From contig NZ_CABFMN010000117.1 in NCBI RefSeq assembly GCF_901875635.1, forward strand, positions 78,060 through 142,059: DNA of 64,000 nucleotides, written 5' to 3'. The translations under genes and the position numbers were made by a program. The DNA comes from Xylophilus ampelinus (GTDB lineage Bacteria > Pseudomonadota > Gammaproteobacteria > Burkholderiales > Burkholderiaceae_C). The notes beneath the pieces were generated by a model, which ran no database searches, was not told where the DNA came from, and was given only the letters and a program-made list of their open reading frames with translations. Positions 1 to 11,419 of this stretch are shown one piece after another. Positions within the stretch are counted from its first letter, which is position 1. Each line of letters opens with the position of its first letter.

Positions 1-541
1 AGTGCGACGCCTTCTGGCGCAGCTTCTCGTAGGCCGCCTTCTTCGGCAGCGGGAAGCGGATCGCCTTGATCAGCTCGCCGTCCTCGAGGGCCGTGGTGAA
101 CAGGCCCTGGAAGAAATCGTCGGCCGCGATCTCGCGCTTCGTGGTGATCACGGTGGCGCCGGAGGCCAACACGGCGCTGGGGTAGCAGGCCGCCGGGTCG
201 TTGTTCGCGACCGAGCCGCCCATCGTGCCCATCGCCCGCACCTGCCGGTCGCCGATGCGCGAGGCCAGGTCGGCCAGCGCCGGGTAGGCCGACTTGACCT
301 CGGCGCTGTTGGCCACCTCGAGGTGGCGCGACATGGCGCCGATGACCAGCGCGTCGCCCTCCTTGCGGATGCCGGTCAGGTCCTTGCAGGCGCCGAGGTC
401 GGCCAGTTGCTCGGGCGCCGACAGCCGCAGCTTCATCGAGGCCAGCAGGGTCTGTCCGCCCGCCAGGGGCTTGGCGCCGCCGGCCACGAGCTTCAAGGCG
501 TTGTCCAGGGTGTCGGGACGTTCGAAGGTGAATGCGTACAT
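1..541 (-). CDS. Molybdenum hydroxylase FAD-binding subunit (CoxM-like), 3'-truncated by the window edge
   Basis: The N-terminal 180 residues of a CoxM/XdhB-type FAD subunit are present; the gene runs off the left edge. The protein starts MYAFTFERP and shows the FAD-binding AGGQTLLA segment near residue 35 and the GTMGGSVANNDPA segment near residue 105, both standard for this family. In the family this subunit passes electrons from the 2Fe-2S subunit to FAD and an acceptor. It lies 12 bp downstream of the large subunit gene, in the order small, large, medium. The start ATG at 541 is preceded on the minus strand by GGAGAACACACC, a good ribosome binding site. Family assignment is firm; the substrate is unknown. 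Confidence 0.88.
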   Translation of the reverse strand, partial: MYAFTFERPDTLDNALKLVAGGAKPLAGGQTLLASMKLRLSAPEQLADLGACKDLTGIRKEGDALVIGAMSRHLEVANSAEVKSAYPALADLASRIGDRQVRAMGTMGGSVANNDPAACYPSAVLASGATVITTKREIAADDFFQGLFTTALEDGELIKAIRFPLPKKAAYEKLRQKASH

Positions 542-553
542 GGTGTGTTCTCC

Positions 554-2998
<2,445 letters not shown>

Positions 2999-3010
2999 GT
3001 CGGCCTCCGT

Positions 3011-3502
<492 letters not shown>

Positions 3503-3587
3503 GTGGCTGTCTCCGTGGGTGGTGATGGCTGGGCCGACGCCGGTGAAGGCGCGACCGTGCGATCTTGTTCGCCGTGCCTGCCCCACT

Positions 3588-3607
3588 CCCTAGGCAAAAC
3601 CCTAGGC
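3588..3607. promoter_or_regulatory. Tandem CCCTAGGC boxes between coxS-like operon and regulator
   Basis: Two identical 8-bp boxes, CCCTAGGC, lie at 3588-3595 and 3600-3607 with AAAA between them. Each contains the palindrome CCTAGG. They sit between the divergent Mo-hydroxylase operon and the GAF/Fis gene, about 30 bp before the regulator's likely ATG. The placement suits an operator for the divergent promoters. The binding protein is unknown. Confidence 0.5.
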
Positions 3608-3636
3608 GGTTGCGCGGCCTGCGCGAAATTCTCAAA

Positions 3637-4779
3637 ATGGAACAGCTTCCCGCCCTCCCCACGATGACCTCCCCCGTACGCATGCTCGCGCTGCCCGACC
3701 GCGGCGCACTGATCGCGCAGGCGCGCCACGCCTGGCTGCACGGCGGTGCGTCGGCCGGCCCCGCGCCGCTCGCACCGTGGATCGCGCGCTCCTGGCAGCG
3801 CTGCCTGGCGGCCGGCCGCACGCCCGACCAGCGCGTGGTCTTCGACGCCGTCGCCCCCTCGGCGCAGCAGCAGGCCAAGGAGCGGCACGGGCCCTTGCTG
3901 GGTGCGGCGCGGCCGGTGCTCGAACGCCTCTCGCGCGCCATCGCAGGCACCCGCTATTTCGCGATGCTGACCGACGCGCAAGGCACCGTGATCGAGGTCG
4001 GTCCTCTGTCGGGCCACGACGACCCAGCCACGCGCAACATCGCTCGGGTGGGCGTCGACCTGTCCGAGCGTGCCGTGGGCACCACCGCCATCGGCGCCGC
4101 GCTGGCCGAGCAGAGCGCCGTCTGGCTGCACCGCGGCGAACATTTCTTCGACGACACCAGCGTCTACACCTGCGCCGGCGCGCCGCTGTTCGACCCGCAG
4201 GGCCGTTGCGCCGGCATGCTCGACCTTACGGGCGTGAACGTGATCGAGCGGCCCGAGCTGCAGCACCTGGCCGAGCATTCGGCGCGCGCGATCCAGAACG
4301 CCTGGTTGCGCAGCCTGCCCTGCGCGCTGCTGCTGCAGTTCAACTGGCCCGGCAGCCTGGCGGCGCTGGAAGCCGGGGTGGACGGCGATGGCCTGCTGTG
4401 CCTCGACGCCGACGGGCTGGTGCTCGGCGCCAACACCATCGCCCGGCAACTGCTGCCGTTGCCATCCCAGGGCCGGGCGGCGGCGACCGACCTTTTCGCG
4501 GTGCCGACCTCGCTGCTCTTCGACGCGGCCGCGCGCCACCCCACCCCGGCGGAGGTGCCGCTGTGGTCGGGCCTGCGGCTGCACCTGCGCGCGCTGCGGC
4601 GCGACGGCCGCGCCACCGCCGGCACCGCCCCGGCCGCGCGCCTGCGGGACGTGCAGGCCTCGCTCATCGAGCAGGCGGTGCGCGAGGCGCGTGGCAACGT
4701 GGCCGAGGCCGCGCGTGCACTGGGTGTCAGCCGGGCCACCGTCTACAGAAAGCTCTCGGCCGGCACGGGCAAGCGCTGA
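3637..4779 (+). CDS. GAF domain / Fis-type HTH regulator lacking an AAA+ domain
   Basis: The product is about 380 residues. The N-terminal half resembles the sensory part of AcoR-like activators (APWIARSWQRC near residue 35, then a GAF domain). The C-terminus is a Fis-type helix-turn-helix ending in ARALGVSRATVYRKLS. The central sigma-54 AAA+ ATPase with its GExGxGKE motif is missing, so it cannot work as a classical sigma-54 activator. It is divergent from the CoxSLM-like genes and is the obvious candidate regulator for them. Start choice: ATG at 3637 (MEQLPALP) or 3664 (MTSPVRM); neither has a strong ribosome binding site, and the upstream ATG at 3565 would run through the CCCTAGGC boxes. 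Confidence 0.8.
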   Translation: MEQLPALPTMTSPVRMLALPDRGALIAQARHAWLHGGASAGPAPLAPWIARSWQRCLAAGRTPDQRVVFDAVAPSAQQQAKERHGPLLGAARPVLERLSRAIAGTRYFAMLTDAQGTVIEVGPLSGHDDPATRNIARVGVDLSERAVGTTAIGAALAEQSAVWLHRGEHFFDDTSVYTCAGAPLFDPQGRCAGMLDLTGVNVIERPELQHLAEHSARAIQNAWLRSLPCALLLQFNWPGSLAALEAGVDGDGLLCLDADGLVLGANTIARQLLPLPSQGRAAATDLFAVPTSLLFDAAARHPTPAEVPLWSGLRLHLRALRRDGRATAGTAPAARLRDVQASLIEQAVREARGNVAEAARALGVSRATVYRKLSAGTGKR

Positions 4780-4820
4780 GTGCCCCTGCAACCCTGGCAG
4801 CGGCAAACCACAATGGCCCG

Positions 4821-5141
4821 ATGACCCAGCCCTACGAACCCGAACAGACCACCCGCGCCGAGGTCGACGCGCAGCGCGGTCTCGCCCTGATCGAATTCGG
4901 CACCAACTGGTGCGGCATCTGCAAGGGCGCGCAGCCCGCCATCGCCGAGGCGCTGGCCGATGCGCCGGCCGGCCTGCAGCACCTCAAGGTCGAGGACGGC
5001 AGCGGCCGCCCGCTGGGCCGCAGCTTCGGCGTGAAGCTCTGGCCCACGCTGGTCTTCCTGCGCGACGGGATGGAGGTGGCCCGCGTCGTACGGCCCGCGA
5101 ATGCCGGCGCGGTGCGCGAGGCGATGGCCCAACTGGGCTGA
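4821..5141 (+). CDS. Thioredoxin family protein with WCGIC active site
   Basis: This 106-residue single-domain thioredoxin-fold protein has no signal peptide. The active site near residue 30 reads WCGIC rather than the usual WCGPC, so both redox cysteines are kept but the proline between them is replaced by isoleucine. The cis-proline region is present as LWPTLVFLRDG. It lies 41 bp after the GAF/Fis gene on the same strand and probably shares its transcript. A role as a disulfide reductase or a partner of the neighbouring oxidoreductase is inference. Confidence 0.82.
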   Translation: MTQPYEPEQTTRAEVDAQRGLALIEFGTNWCGICKGAQPAIAEALADAPAGLQHLKVEDGSGRPLGRSFGVKLWPTLVFLRDGMEVARVVRPANAGAVREAMAQLG

Positions 5142-5161
5142 AGCCGAACGGGCGGTGCTCC

Positions 5162-5929
5162 TCAGGCCGGCAGCGCCAGCACCAGCGCTACGGGATCGAC
5201 CCGGGCCGCCACGCGCTGCCGGCGCCGCAACCCGCTGCCGGCCGGCGCAAAACCCACCACCTCCATCGCCGCGCCGTCCAGTTGCAGCGCCACCTCGTCG
5301 CCCTCAGGGCTGCGAACGATCTCCGCGACGACGCCCTGGAGCCGATTGCTCGCCCGCCCCCGCGCCGCGACCTCGACCCGCACTGCCGTCGCCTTGCACA
5401 GCGCCAGCGCCTGCATGCCCGCCGCGAGGCCGAGCAGTTCCGCACTCTCGCGCGTGATGCGTGCCCGCAACTGCTGCGCCGAGTCGCCCAGCGCCAGGGT
5501 GGCGTGCAAGGTCGGGCCCGTGCCTTCGAGCACCTCGATGCGCACCGGCCACTGGTTGCGCATGCTGGTGCGAATCGCCAGCCCCGCCACCGCCGCACCG
5601 GCACCCGGTGCAGGCCATAGCGTGCTGCGCGCCGCGAGCAGTTCGTCGGCCATGGTCAGCAGCCGCACGCCCTCGGCGGTGAGCACCGCGCCGCCGCCGC
5701 CCGCGCCGCCCACGGCCTTGTCCACCAGCGGCACACCCGCGAGGTTGGTGAGGGTCGCCACCGCCTGCCAGGCGGCCTTGTAGCTCACGCCGGCGTCGCG
5801 CGCAGCCTGCGAGATGCTGCCGCTGCGGCCGATGGCACGCAGGATGTCGATGCGCTTGTCGGCCGCCTTGTGGCCCAGCGCGTCCATGAAGCCCGGCGGC
5901 GGCCTGCGGCGGGATGCGGGTTCGGTCAT
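5162..5929 (-). CDS. modE: Molybdate-responsive transcriptional regulator ModE
   Basis: This 255-residue protein has an N-terminal LysR-like winged helix (ADKRIDILRAIGRSGSISQA, then YKAAWQAV, residues about 20-90) followed by two TOBE/Mop-type modules that bind molybdate in the family. It is divergent from modABC, the usual arrangement. The ATG at 5929 gives the MTEPASRRR start; the open frame extends upstream, but the extension is not family-like and overlaps the operator region. In known systems ModE with molybdate represses the transporter, and the inverted repeat at 6054-6078 fits that. It is the only protein here with TOBE domains, because ModC lacks one. Confidence 0.93.
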   Translation of the reverse strand: MTEPASRRRPPPGFMDALGHKAADKRIDILRAIGRSGSISQAARDAGVSYKAAWQAVATLTNLAGVPLVDKAVGGAGGGGAVLTAEGVRLLTMADELLAARSTLWPAPGAGAAVAGLAIRTSMRNQWPVRIEVLEGTGPTLHATLALGDSAQQLRARITRESAELLGLAAGMQALALCKATAVRVEVAARGRASNRLQGVVAEIVRSPEGDEVALQLDGAAMEVVGFAPAGSGLRRRQRVAARVDPVALVLALPA

Positions 5930-6053
5930 GGCGGCATTGTGCGACCGCGGGACGACGGCGCTGTTCCCTTGTTGAATCACGCCGACACGAAACGGACGCT
6001 CGCCGGCTGCCTGCGCACGTTTCGCCGCAGCTCGATCATCAGCCGCTATGATT

Positions 6054-6078
6054 TCGCTATTCCACTTTTGAATAGCGA
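6054..6078. promoter_or_regulatory. Putative ModE operator upstream of modA
   Basis: A perfect 9-bp inverted repeat, TCGCTATTC and GAATAGCGA, is separated by 7 bp and ends 4 bp before the modA ATG. Known ModE boxes have the layout CGCTATAT...ATATAGCG with a 6-7 bp spacer, and this matches in core sequence and geometry. A bound repressor would block the modA start region. It also lies upstream of the divergent modE. Confidence 0.72.
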
Positions 6079-6082
6079 GAGC

Positions 6083-6850
6083 ATGGGCATGCAAACACAC
6101 CGCGGGTTGCGCATGGTTGCGCTGGTTCTTGGCCTGGCGATGGTCAGCCCCGCGCTGTGGGCGCAGGAGATCGTCGTGTCGGCGGCAGCCAGCCTCACGA
6201 ACGCCTTCCAGGCCGTCGGCCAGGCCTGGGAGAAGGCCAATCCCGGACACAAGGCCACGTTCAACTTCGCCGCATCGGGCGCGCTGCTGGCGCAGATGCA
6301 GCAGGGCGCGCCCGTCGATGTCTTCGCCTCGGCCGACCAGCCCACGATGGACAAGGCGGTGGCCGCCAAGCTCATCGTCTCCGGCTCACGCGCCGACTTC
6401 GTGAAGAACGAACTGGTCCTCGTCGTCCCGGCGAAATCGGCGCTCGCGCCGAAGGCGCTGAGCGACCTGAGCGGCCCCGACTACAGGCGCATCTCCGCCG
6501 GGACGCCGGCCTCGGTGCCGGTGGGCCGCTACACCATGAACGTGGTCGAACAGGCAGGCCTCGCGGCGGCGCTGCAGCCCAAATGGATCTACGGCGAGAG
6601 CGTGCGCCAGGTGCTCGACTACGTGGCGCGCGGCGAGGTCGATGCCGGATTCGTCTACCGCACCGACGCGCTGGTGAAGAAGGACGAAACGCGGGTGGCG
6701 CTGCTCGTGCCGACCACCTCGCCCGTGACCTATCCCATCGCCCAGCTGGCCGCCAGCAAGCAGCCGGCCGCCGCGCAGTCCTTCATCGCGTTCGTGAAAA
6801 GCCCGCAAGGCCAGCAGATCCTCGGCAGCTTCGGCTTTTCCAGGCCCTGA
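6083..6850 (+). CDS. modA: Molybdate ABC transporter periplasmic binding protein ModA
   Basis: This 255-residue periplasmic protein has a signal peptide (hydrophobic MVALVLGLAMVSPALWA, cleavage expected after AQ). The mature start EIVVSAAASLTNAF is typical of ModA, and the ligand-contact motifs FNFAASGALLAQ and ADVFASA-like VDVFASADQP follow. It binds molybdate or tungstate for the ModBC transporter. An alternative ATG lies two codons in (6089). modB follows after about 40 bp. Expression is probably repressed by ModE through the inverted repeat just upstream. Confidence 0.94.
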   Translation: MGMQTHRGLRMVALVLGLAMVSPALWAQEIVVSAAASLTNAFQAVGQAWEKANPGHKATFNFAASGALLAQMQQGAPVDVFASADQPTMDKAVAAKLIVSGSRADFVKNELVLVVPAKSALAPKALSDLSGPDYRRISAGTPASVPVGRYTMNVVEQAGLAAALQPKWIYGESVRQVLDYVARGEVDAGFVYRTDALVKKDETRVALLVPTTSPVTYPIAQLAASKQPAAAQSFIAFVKSPQGQQILGSFGFSRP

Positions 6851-6891
6851 CCCGCAACGCCCTGCGCCGCCATCCGCGAGACACCGCGCCC

Positions 6892-7545
6892 GTGTTCACC
6901 CCGCTCTGGCTGACCCTGAAGGTCGCCCTCCTCGCCACGCTCTTCGCCGGTGCCGCGGGCATTGCCCTGGGCTGGTGGATGGCACGCAAGCGCTTTGCCG
7001 GCCACTCCCTCGTCGACGCCGCGCTGGTGCTGCCCATGGTGCTGCCGCCCACGGTGCTGGGCTACTACCTCATCGTGCTGGTGGGCCGCAACGGCGTCAT
7101 CGGCCAATGGCTGGACCGGTGGTTCGGCATCACCCTGCTCTTCACCTGGCAGGGCGCGGTGCTGGCGGCCGCGGTGGTGTCGCTGCCGCTGATCTACAAG
7201 GCCGCGCGCGCAGCCTTCGAAGAGACCGACGGCCGCTTCGCGCAGGCCGCGCGCACGCTGGGGGCCGGCGAGTGGGAGGTGTTCTGGCGCATCTCGCTGC
7301 CGCTGGCGCTGCGCGGCATCGGTGCCGGGCTGGCGCTGACCTTCGCTCGGGCGATGGGCGAGTTCGGCGCGACGCTGATGATCGCGGGCAACCTGCCCGG
7401 TCGCACGCAGACGCTGTCGGTGGCGGTCTACGCGGCCGTGCAGGCGGGCGACGACCGGCTGGCGCTGACGCTCACGCTCGTGATCTCGACTGTGTGCATC
7501 GTGCTGCTGGTGCTGGCCAACCGGCTGCTGCAGGCCCGGCACTGA
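6892..7545 (+). CDS. modB: Molybdate ABC transporter permease ModB
   Basis: This 217-residue inner-membrane permease has about five hydrophobic segments. The EAA-type loop that contacts the ATPase reads AARTLGAGEWEVFWRISLPLA, followed by FARAMGEFGATLMIAGN, both characteristic of ModB. I chose the GTG at 6892 (MFTPLWLTLKVA) by family length and because the membrane segment begins directly after it; the frame stays open upstream through the end of modA, so the start is inferred. modC begins 3 bp after the stop, so the genes are probably translationally coupled. Confidence 0.92.
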   Translation: MFTPLWLTLKVALLATLFAGAAGIALGWWMARKRFAGHSLVDAALVLPMVLPPTVLGYYLIVLVGRNGVIGQWLDRWFGITLLFTWQGAVLAAAVVSLPLIYKAARAAFEETDGRFAQAARTLGAGEWEVFWRISLPLALRGIGAGLALTFARAMGEFGATLMIAGNLPGRTQTLSVAVYAAVQAGDDRLALTLTLVISTVCIVLLVLANRLLQARH

Positions 7546-7547
7546 GC

Positions 7548-8210
7548 ATGCTCGACGTCCACATCCGTCTCACCCTGCAGTCGCCCGAGCGCAGCTTCGC
7601 GGTCGACGCGGCCTTTCGCTCCACCGCGCACCGCACGGCGCTGCTGGGGCCCTCGGGCTCTGGCAAGTCGACCGCGCTGCAGGCCATCGCCGGCTTGCTG
7701 CCGGGGGTGCAGGGCCACGTGCGCGTCGACGGGCAGGCCCTGCTCGACAGCGCCCTGGGCATCGACCGTCCGGCACGCGAGCGCGGCGTGGGATTCGTGT
7801 TCCAGGACTACGCGCTGTTCCCGCACCTCACGGTGCACCAGAACCTGTGCTTCGGCGTGCGGCGGCTGGGGCGCGCGCCAACGCCCGAGGCGATGGAGCG
7901 GGTCGAGGCACTCATGGCGCAGTTCGACATCGAGCCGCTGCGCCGCGCCTACCCGCGCCACCTCTCAGGTGGCCAGCGCCAGCGCGTGGCCCTGGCGCGC
8001 GCACTGGCGATCGCGCCGCGCCTGCTGCTGCTGGACGAACCCCTGTCGGCGCTGGACACCGAGCTGCGCACCCGCCTGCGCGCCGAGCTGGCGCAGATGC
8101 TGGCGCGCGTGCAGGTACCGACCTTGCTGGTCACGCACGACCCGCAGGACGTCGAGGCGCTCGCCGAGTCGGTGGTGCGGCTCGATGGCGGCCGCGTCGT
8201 GGCCGGCTGA
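7548..8210 (+). CDS. modC: Molybdate ABC transporter ATPase ModC, without the C-terminal TOBE domain
   Basis: This 220-residue ABC ATPase has Walker A GPSGSGKST near residue 36, a Q-loop, signature LSGGQRQRVALARAL, Walker B LLLLDEPLSALD and the H-loop THD. Well-known ModC proteins are about 350 residues and end with a molybdate-binding TOBE domain. This one stops straight after the nucleotide-binding domain with a normal stop codon and no frameshift in sight. Feedback inhibition of transport by bound molybdate would then be absent, leaving ModE as the sensor (inference). It is the last gene of modABC. Confidence 0.9.
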   Translation: MLDVHIRLTLQSPERSFAVDAAFRSTAHRTALLGPSGSGKSTALQAIAGLLPGVQGHVRVDGQALLDSALGIDRPARERGVGFVFQDYALFPHLTVHQNLCFGVRRLGRAPTPEAMERVEALMAQFDIEPLRRAYPRHLSGGQRQRVALARALAIAPRLLLLDEPLSALDTELRTRLRAELAQMLARVQVPTLLVTHDPQDVEALAESVVRLDGGRVVAG

Positions 8211-8217
8211 AGGGGCG

Positions 8218-8595
8218 TCAGGCACCAACGGGCACCTTGTCGAGAAAGCCAGTGACGCGGGCCAGCTTGCCACCCGCGAGTTCGACGAAGTCGGTGCCCT
8301 GGATCAGGTCTTCGGCGCCGGCGGGGCCGAGCGTCCACGAGAAGCGCAGGTGCTCCCCATGCGCATCGGGGCGACCCAGGAGCGCGAAGCGAAAGCCCGG
8401 GTAGCGCTGGTGCACGGCGCCGACCAGGTCGCTGATCGGGCCATGGCCGCGGCCCTGCATGAGCGGATCGACGTAGTGCGCGTCGTCGCGCCAGCCTGCG
8501 CGCAGCAGTTCGGCGCGACGCTCGGCGTCGGTCTCGTTCCACAGCGCGATGTAGTCGAGTGCGACGGATTCGGCGGCGATGGGGGCGGTGTTCAT
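8218..8595 (-). CDS. SnoaL-like / NTF2-fold protein
   Basis: This 125-residue soluble protein has the cone-shaped NTF2/SnoaL fold pattern: YIALWNETDAERRAELL near the N-terminus, YVDPLMQGRGHGPISDLV in the middle and FVELAGGKLARVTGFLD near the end. Such proteins are often annotated as polyketide cyclase-like or isomerase-like, and the fold alone does not fix a function. The ATG at 8595 has a strong ribosome binding site, CAGGAGATCGCC. It is convergent with modC, only 7 bp from its stop. It is not an obvious part of molybdate transport. Confidence 0.8.
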   Translation of the reverse strand: MNTAPIAAESVALDYIALWNETDAERRAELLRAGWRDDAHYVDPLMQGRGHGPISDLVGAVHQRYPGFRFALLGRPDAHGEHLRFSWTLGPAGAEDLIQGTDFVELAGGKLARVTGFLDKVPVGA

Positions 8596-8735
8596 GGCGA
8601 TCTCCTGAAGAAGGGATGGGCCGCTTGCGGCGGGGTGAGGGAATGCTCGCCGCGTGAGCGCCGTCGGTCGATGACGTGCCAGGTCATGGCCGGCACATCG
8701 ACGTTTCAAGGAAAAAGTGGCCACAACGAGCATCC

Positions 8736-8766
8736 GGCCTGCGCAAGCAGCTATGGTTTCGATAGC
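8736..8766. repeat. Dispersed palindromic repeat, copy 1 (short)
   Basis: The core GCTATGGTTTCGATAGC is at 8750-8766, preceded by a short remnant of the GC-rich arm (CCGGCCTGCGCAAGCA). It belongs to the family with core GCTAT-N7-ATAGC found throughout this window. It lies in the 283-bp gap before the histidine kinase gene, which otherwise shows no gene. Confidence 0.7.
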
Positions 8767-8878
8767 AACCGCCGGCCATGCGATTGCGGACTCCGCTGAC
8801 ACGCCGGCACCGAGCCTGCTGCCCATAATCCGCCGCGACCTTCGCGCACCGCGCCACCTGCCCACCCCCTCACTCACC

Positions 8879-11323
8879 ATGTCCGCCGCCCCCGCCCCCG
8901 ACCGCTGGCCCTACGCGCCGGGGGAGGCCGCCGCCTGCATCCGGGCGCTCTCCGACACCGAAACGCCGCTGGGCCCACGCTCGCAGTGGTCTGCGGCGCT
9001 GCGCACCACCATCGACCTGATCCTGCCTTCGCAGGCCGAGATCGTGGTGTTCTGGGGCCCGCAGTTCGTCGCCTTCTACAACGACACCTACGCCCCCACC
9101 ATCGGCGCCAAGCACCCCGCCGCGATGGGCCGGCCGGCACGGGAGCACTGGAGCGAACTGTGGGACGACCTGCACCCGCTGCTGGAGCGCGTGCTCGTGC
9201 TGGGCGAGACGGTATCGGCCAAGGACCGTCCCTTCCAGATCAACCGCCACGGCCACATGGAGGAGGTGTTCTTCGACATCTCCTACTCGCCCGTGCGCGA
9301 GCACGACGGCAGCGTGGGGGGCGTGCTGTGCATCGTGAGCGAGACCACGCCACGCGTGAACGCGACGCGGCAGCTCGCCGCCAGCGAAGAACACCTGCGC
9401 GAGTTGCACGAGCAGTGGCGGCTGGCCCAGGCGGCCGGTGGCGTGGGGGTGTTCGTGCTCGACATCCAGCGCGACACGCTCACCGCGTCGCCGGGCTTCT
9501 GCCGCATCTTCGGCCTGCCGGAGCGTGAAGTGCATGCGCCCGAGGACGTGCAGCGCCTTCGCACCGACAGCGCCGACGGCGACCCGGTGTCCACGCGCGA
9601 ATCGCGCAGCCGCGGCACGGCGCCGCTGGACGTCGAGTACCCGATACGCCGCGCCGACGACGGCGCACTGCGCTGGATCTGGCGCCGCGCCGAGATCGTC
9701 CGAGACGCCCACGGCCAGCCGCTGCTGATGCGCGGCGTGGTGCAGGACGTGACGGAGCGCCACGAGGCGCGCCTGGCACTGGCGCAGCTCAACGCCTCGC
9801 TGGAGCAGCGCGTGCAGGAGCGCACGCGCGAGCTCAACCGCATCTGGTCGCTGTCGGCCGACCTCATGATCTCCGTCGGCTTCGACGGCCGGATCGTGTC
9901 GGTCAACCCGGCGTGGACGCAGGTGCTCGGCTGGCCCGATGAAACCCTGGTGGGCACCGACGTGCTCGCCTTGCTCCATCCCGAGGACGTCGAACCGTCG
10001 CGCCATGCCCTGGGCCAACTCGTGCGGGGCGAGCACCTGCTGCGCTACGAGAACCGCTTCCGCCACCAGGACGGCAGCTACCGCACCTTCTCCTGGACCG
10101 CCGTGCCCGACACTTCGGGCCAGATCCACGCCGTGGGCCGAGACGTCACGGCCCTGCGAGAGTCGGAACAACGGCTGCGCCACAGCCAGAAGATGGAGGC
10201 CATCGGCCAGCTCACCGGCGGCATCGCGCACGACTTCAACAACATGCTTCAGGGCATCACCGGCGCCATCGAGGTGATGCGCCGGCGCGTGGCGGCGGGC
10301 CGCACCACCGACCTGGACCGCTTCATGGACAGCGCCACCCAGTCGGCGCAGCGCGCGGCTTCGCTGGTGCAGCGGCTGCTCGCCTTCTCGCGCCGCCAGT
10401 CGCTGGACTTGAAACCCGTGGATGTGAATGCGCTCATCGGGTCGATGGAGGAGCTCATGCGCCGCTCGCTCGGCGAGCAGGTGCGCCTGGCGGTGCAGCT
10501 GGCGCCCGACGCCCGCCACGCGTTGGGCGACGAGAGCCAGCTCGAGAGCGCGATCCTCAACCTCGCGATCAATGCGCGCGATGCCATGCCGGACGGTGGC
10601 GAGCTGCGCATCTCCACCACCAACGTTCAGCTGGGCGAAGCCGAGGTGCGTGCCTTCGAGGGCGTGCCACCGGGCGACTACCTCGCCATCGCCGTCGCCG
10701 ACAGCGGCAGCGGCATGTCGGCCGATGTGCTGGCCCGCGCCTTCGATCCCTTCTTCACCACCAAGCCGATCGGCCAGGGCACGGGTCTCGGCCTCTCGAT
10801 GGTCTACGGCTTTGCGCGCCAGTCGCGCGGGCTGGTGCAGATCGAAAGCGCGCCGGGCCGGGGCACCACCGTCACCCTGTGCCTGCCCCATGCGCCGCGG
10901 GCCGCGGCACCGGCGGCGGCGCGCGAAGTGGCCGCGCTGCCCCAGGGCGACGGCGAGGTGGTGCTCGTGGTGGAGGACGACCCGGGCGTGCGCCTGCTGG
11001 TGCGCGAGGTTCTGGCCGAACTGGGCTACCACGCGCTGGAGGCGGCCGACGGGCAGGCCGCGCTGCCGATCCTGCAGTCGCAGGCGCGCATCGACCTCCT
11101 GGTGAGCGACGTCGGGTTGCCGGGGCTCAACGGCCGCCAGGTGGCCGAGATCGCGCGCCAGCACCGCGAGCGCCTGCCGGTGCTGTTCATGACGGGCTAT
11201 GCCGAATACGCCACCAACCGCGCCGAGTTCCTCGCGCCCGGGATGCACATGATCGGCAAGCCATTCGCGGTCGACCAGCTGGCGCACCGCATCCGCGCGC
11301 TGATGCGCGGCGTGGAGCCCTGA
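8879..11323 (+). CDS. Hybrid sensor histidine kinase with C-terminal receiver domain
   Basis: This 814-residue cytoplasmic kinase has no membrane segment. In order: an N-terminal GAF/PAS-like sensor (about 1-165), a PAS/PAC module (about 185-300), a coiled coil ([19 protein letters not shown]), a second PAS (about 325-430), HisKA with phospho-acceptor His in [11 protein letters not shown] near residue 450, an HATPase with N box [15 protein letters not shown]1 DSGSGMS and G2 GTGLGLSMV, and a receiver domain (acid pocket VEDDPG, phospho-acceptor Asp in [10 protein letters not shown], switch Thr FMTGY, Lys IGKPF). No separate response regulator gene is adjacent, so output goes elsewhere. The signal is unknown. 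Confidence 0.92.
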   Translation: MSAAPAPDRWPYAPGEAAACIRALSDTETPLGPRSQWSAALRTTIDLILPSQAEIVVFWGPQFVAFYNDTYAPTIGAKHPAAMGRPAREHWSELWDDLHPLLERVLVLGETVSAKDRPFQINRHGHMEEVFFDISYSPVREHDGSVGGVLCIVSETTPRVNATRQLAASEEHLRELHEQWRLAQAAGGVGVFVLDIQRDTLTASPGFCRIFGLPEREVHAPEDVQRLRTDSADGDPVSTRESRSRGTAPLDVEYPIRRADDGALRWIWRRAEIVRDAHGQPLLMRGVVQDVTERHEARLALAQLNASLEQRVQERTRELNRIWSLSADLMISVGFDGRIVSVNPAWTQVLGWPDETLVGTDVLALLHPEDVEPSRHALGQLVRGEHLLRYENRFRHQDGSYRTFSWTAVPDTSGQIHAVGRDVTALRESEQRLRHSQKMEAIGQLTGGIAHDFNNMLQGITGAIEVMRRRVAAGRTTDLDRFMDSATQSAQRAASLVQRLLAFSRRQSLDLKPVDVNALIGSMEELMRRSLGEQVRLAVQLAPDARHALGDESQLESAILNLAINARDAMPDGGELRISTTNVQLGEAEVRAFEGVPPGDYLAIAVADSGSGMSADVLARAFDPFFTTKPIGQGTGLGLSMVYGFARQSRGLVQIESAPGRGTTVTLCLPHAPRAAAPAAAREVAALPQGDGEVVLVVEDDPGVRLLVREVLAELGYHALEAADGQAALPILQSQARIDLLVSDVGLPGLNGRQVAEIARQHRERLPVLFMTGYAEYATNRAEFLAPGMHMIGKPFAVDQLAHRIRALMRGVEP

Positions 11324-11350
11324 GCTCGCCCACGCGGTACCGCAGCGAAA

Positions 11351-11412
11351 TTTGGAAGAAATCGGGCCGCAGCGCCCGTCCTGCTTGCAGGATCAGCTAT
11401 CGATTCGATAGC
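11351..11412. repeat. Dispersed palindromic repeat, copy 2
   Basis: The core GCTATCGATTCGATAGC is at 11396-11412, and the GC-rich arm AATCGGGCCGCAGCGCCCGTC plus CTGCTTGCA precedes it. The copy fills the 96-bp gap between two convergent genes (kinase and EgtB-like), where it could act as a bidirectional terminator (inference). Confidence 0.85.
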
Positions 11413-11419
11413 AAATCGA

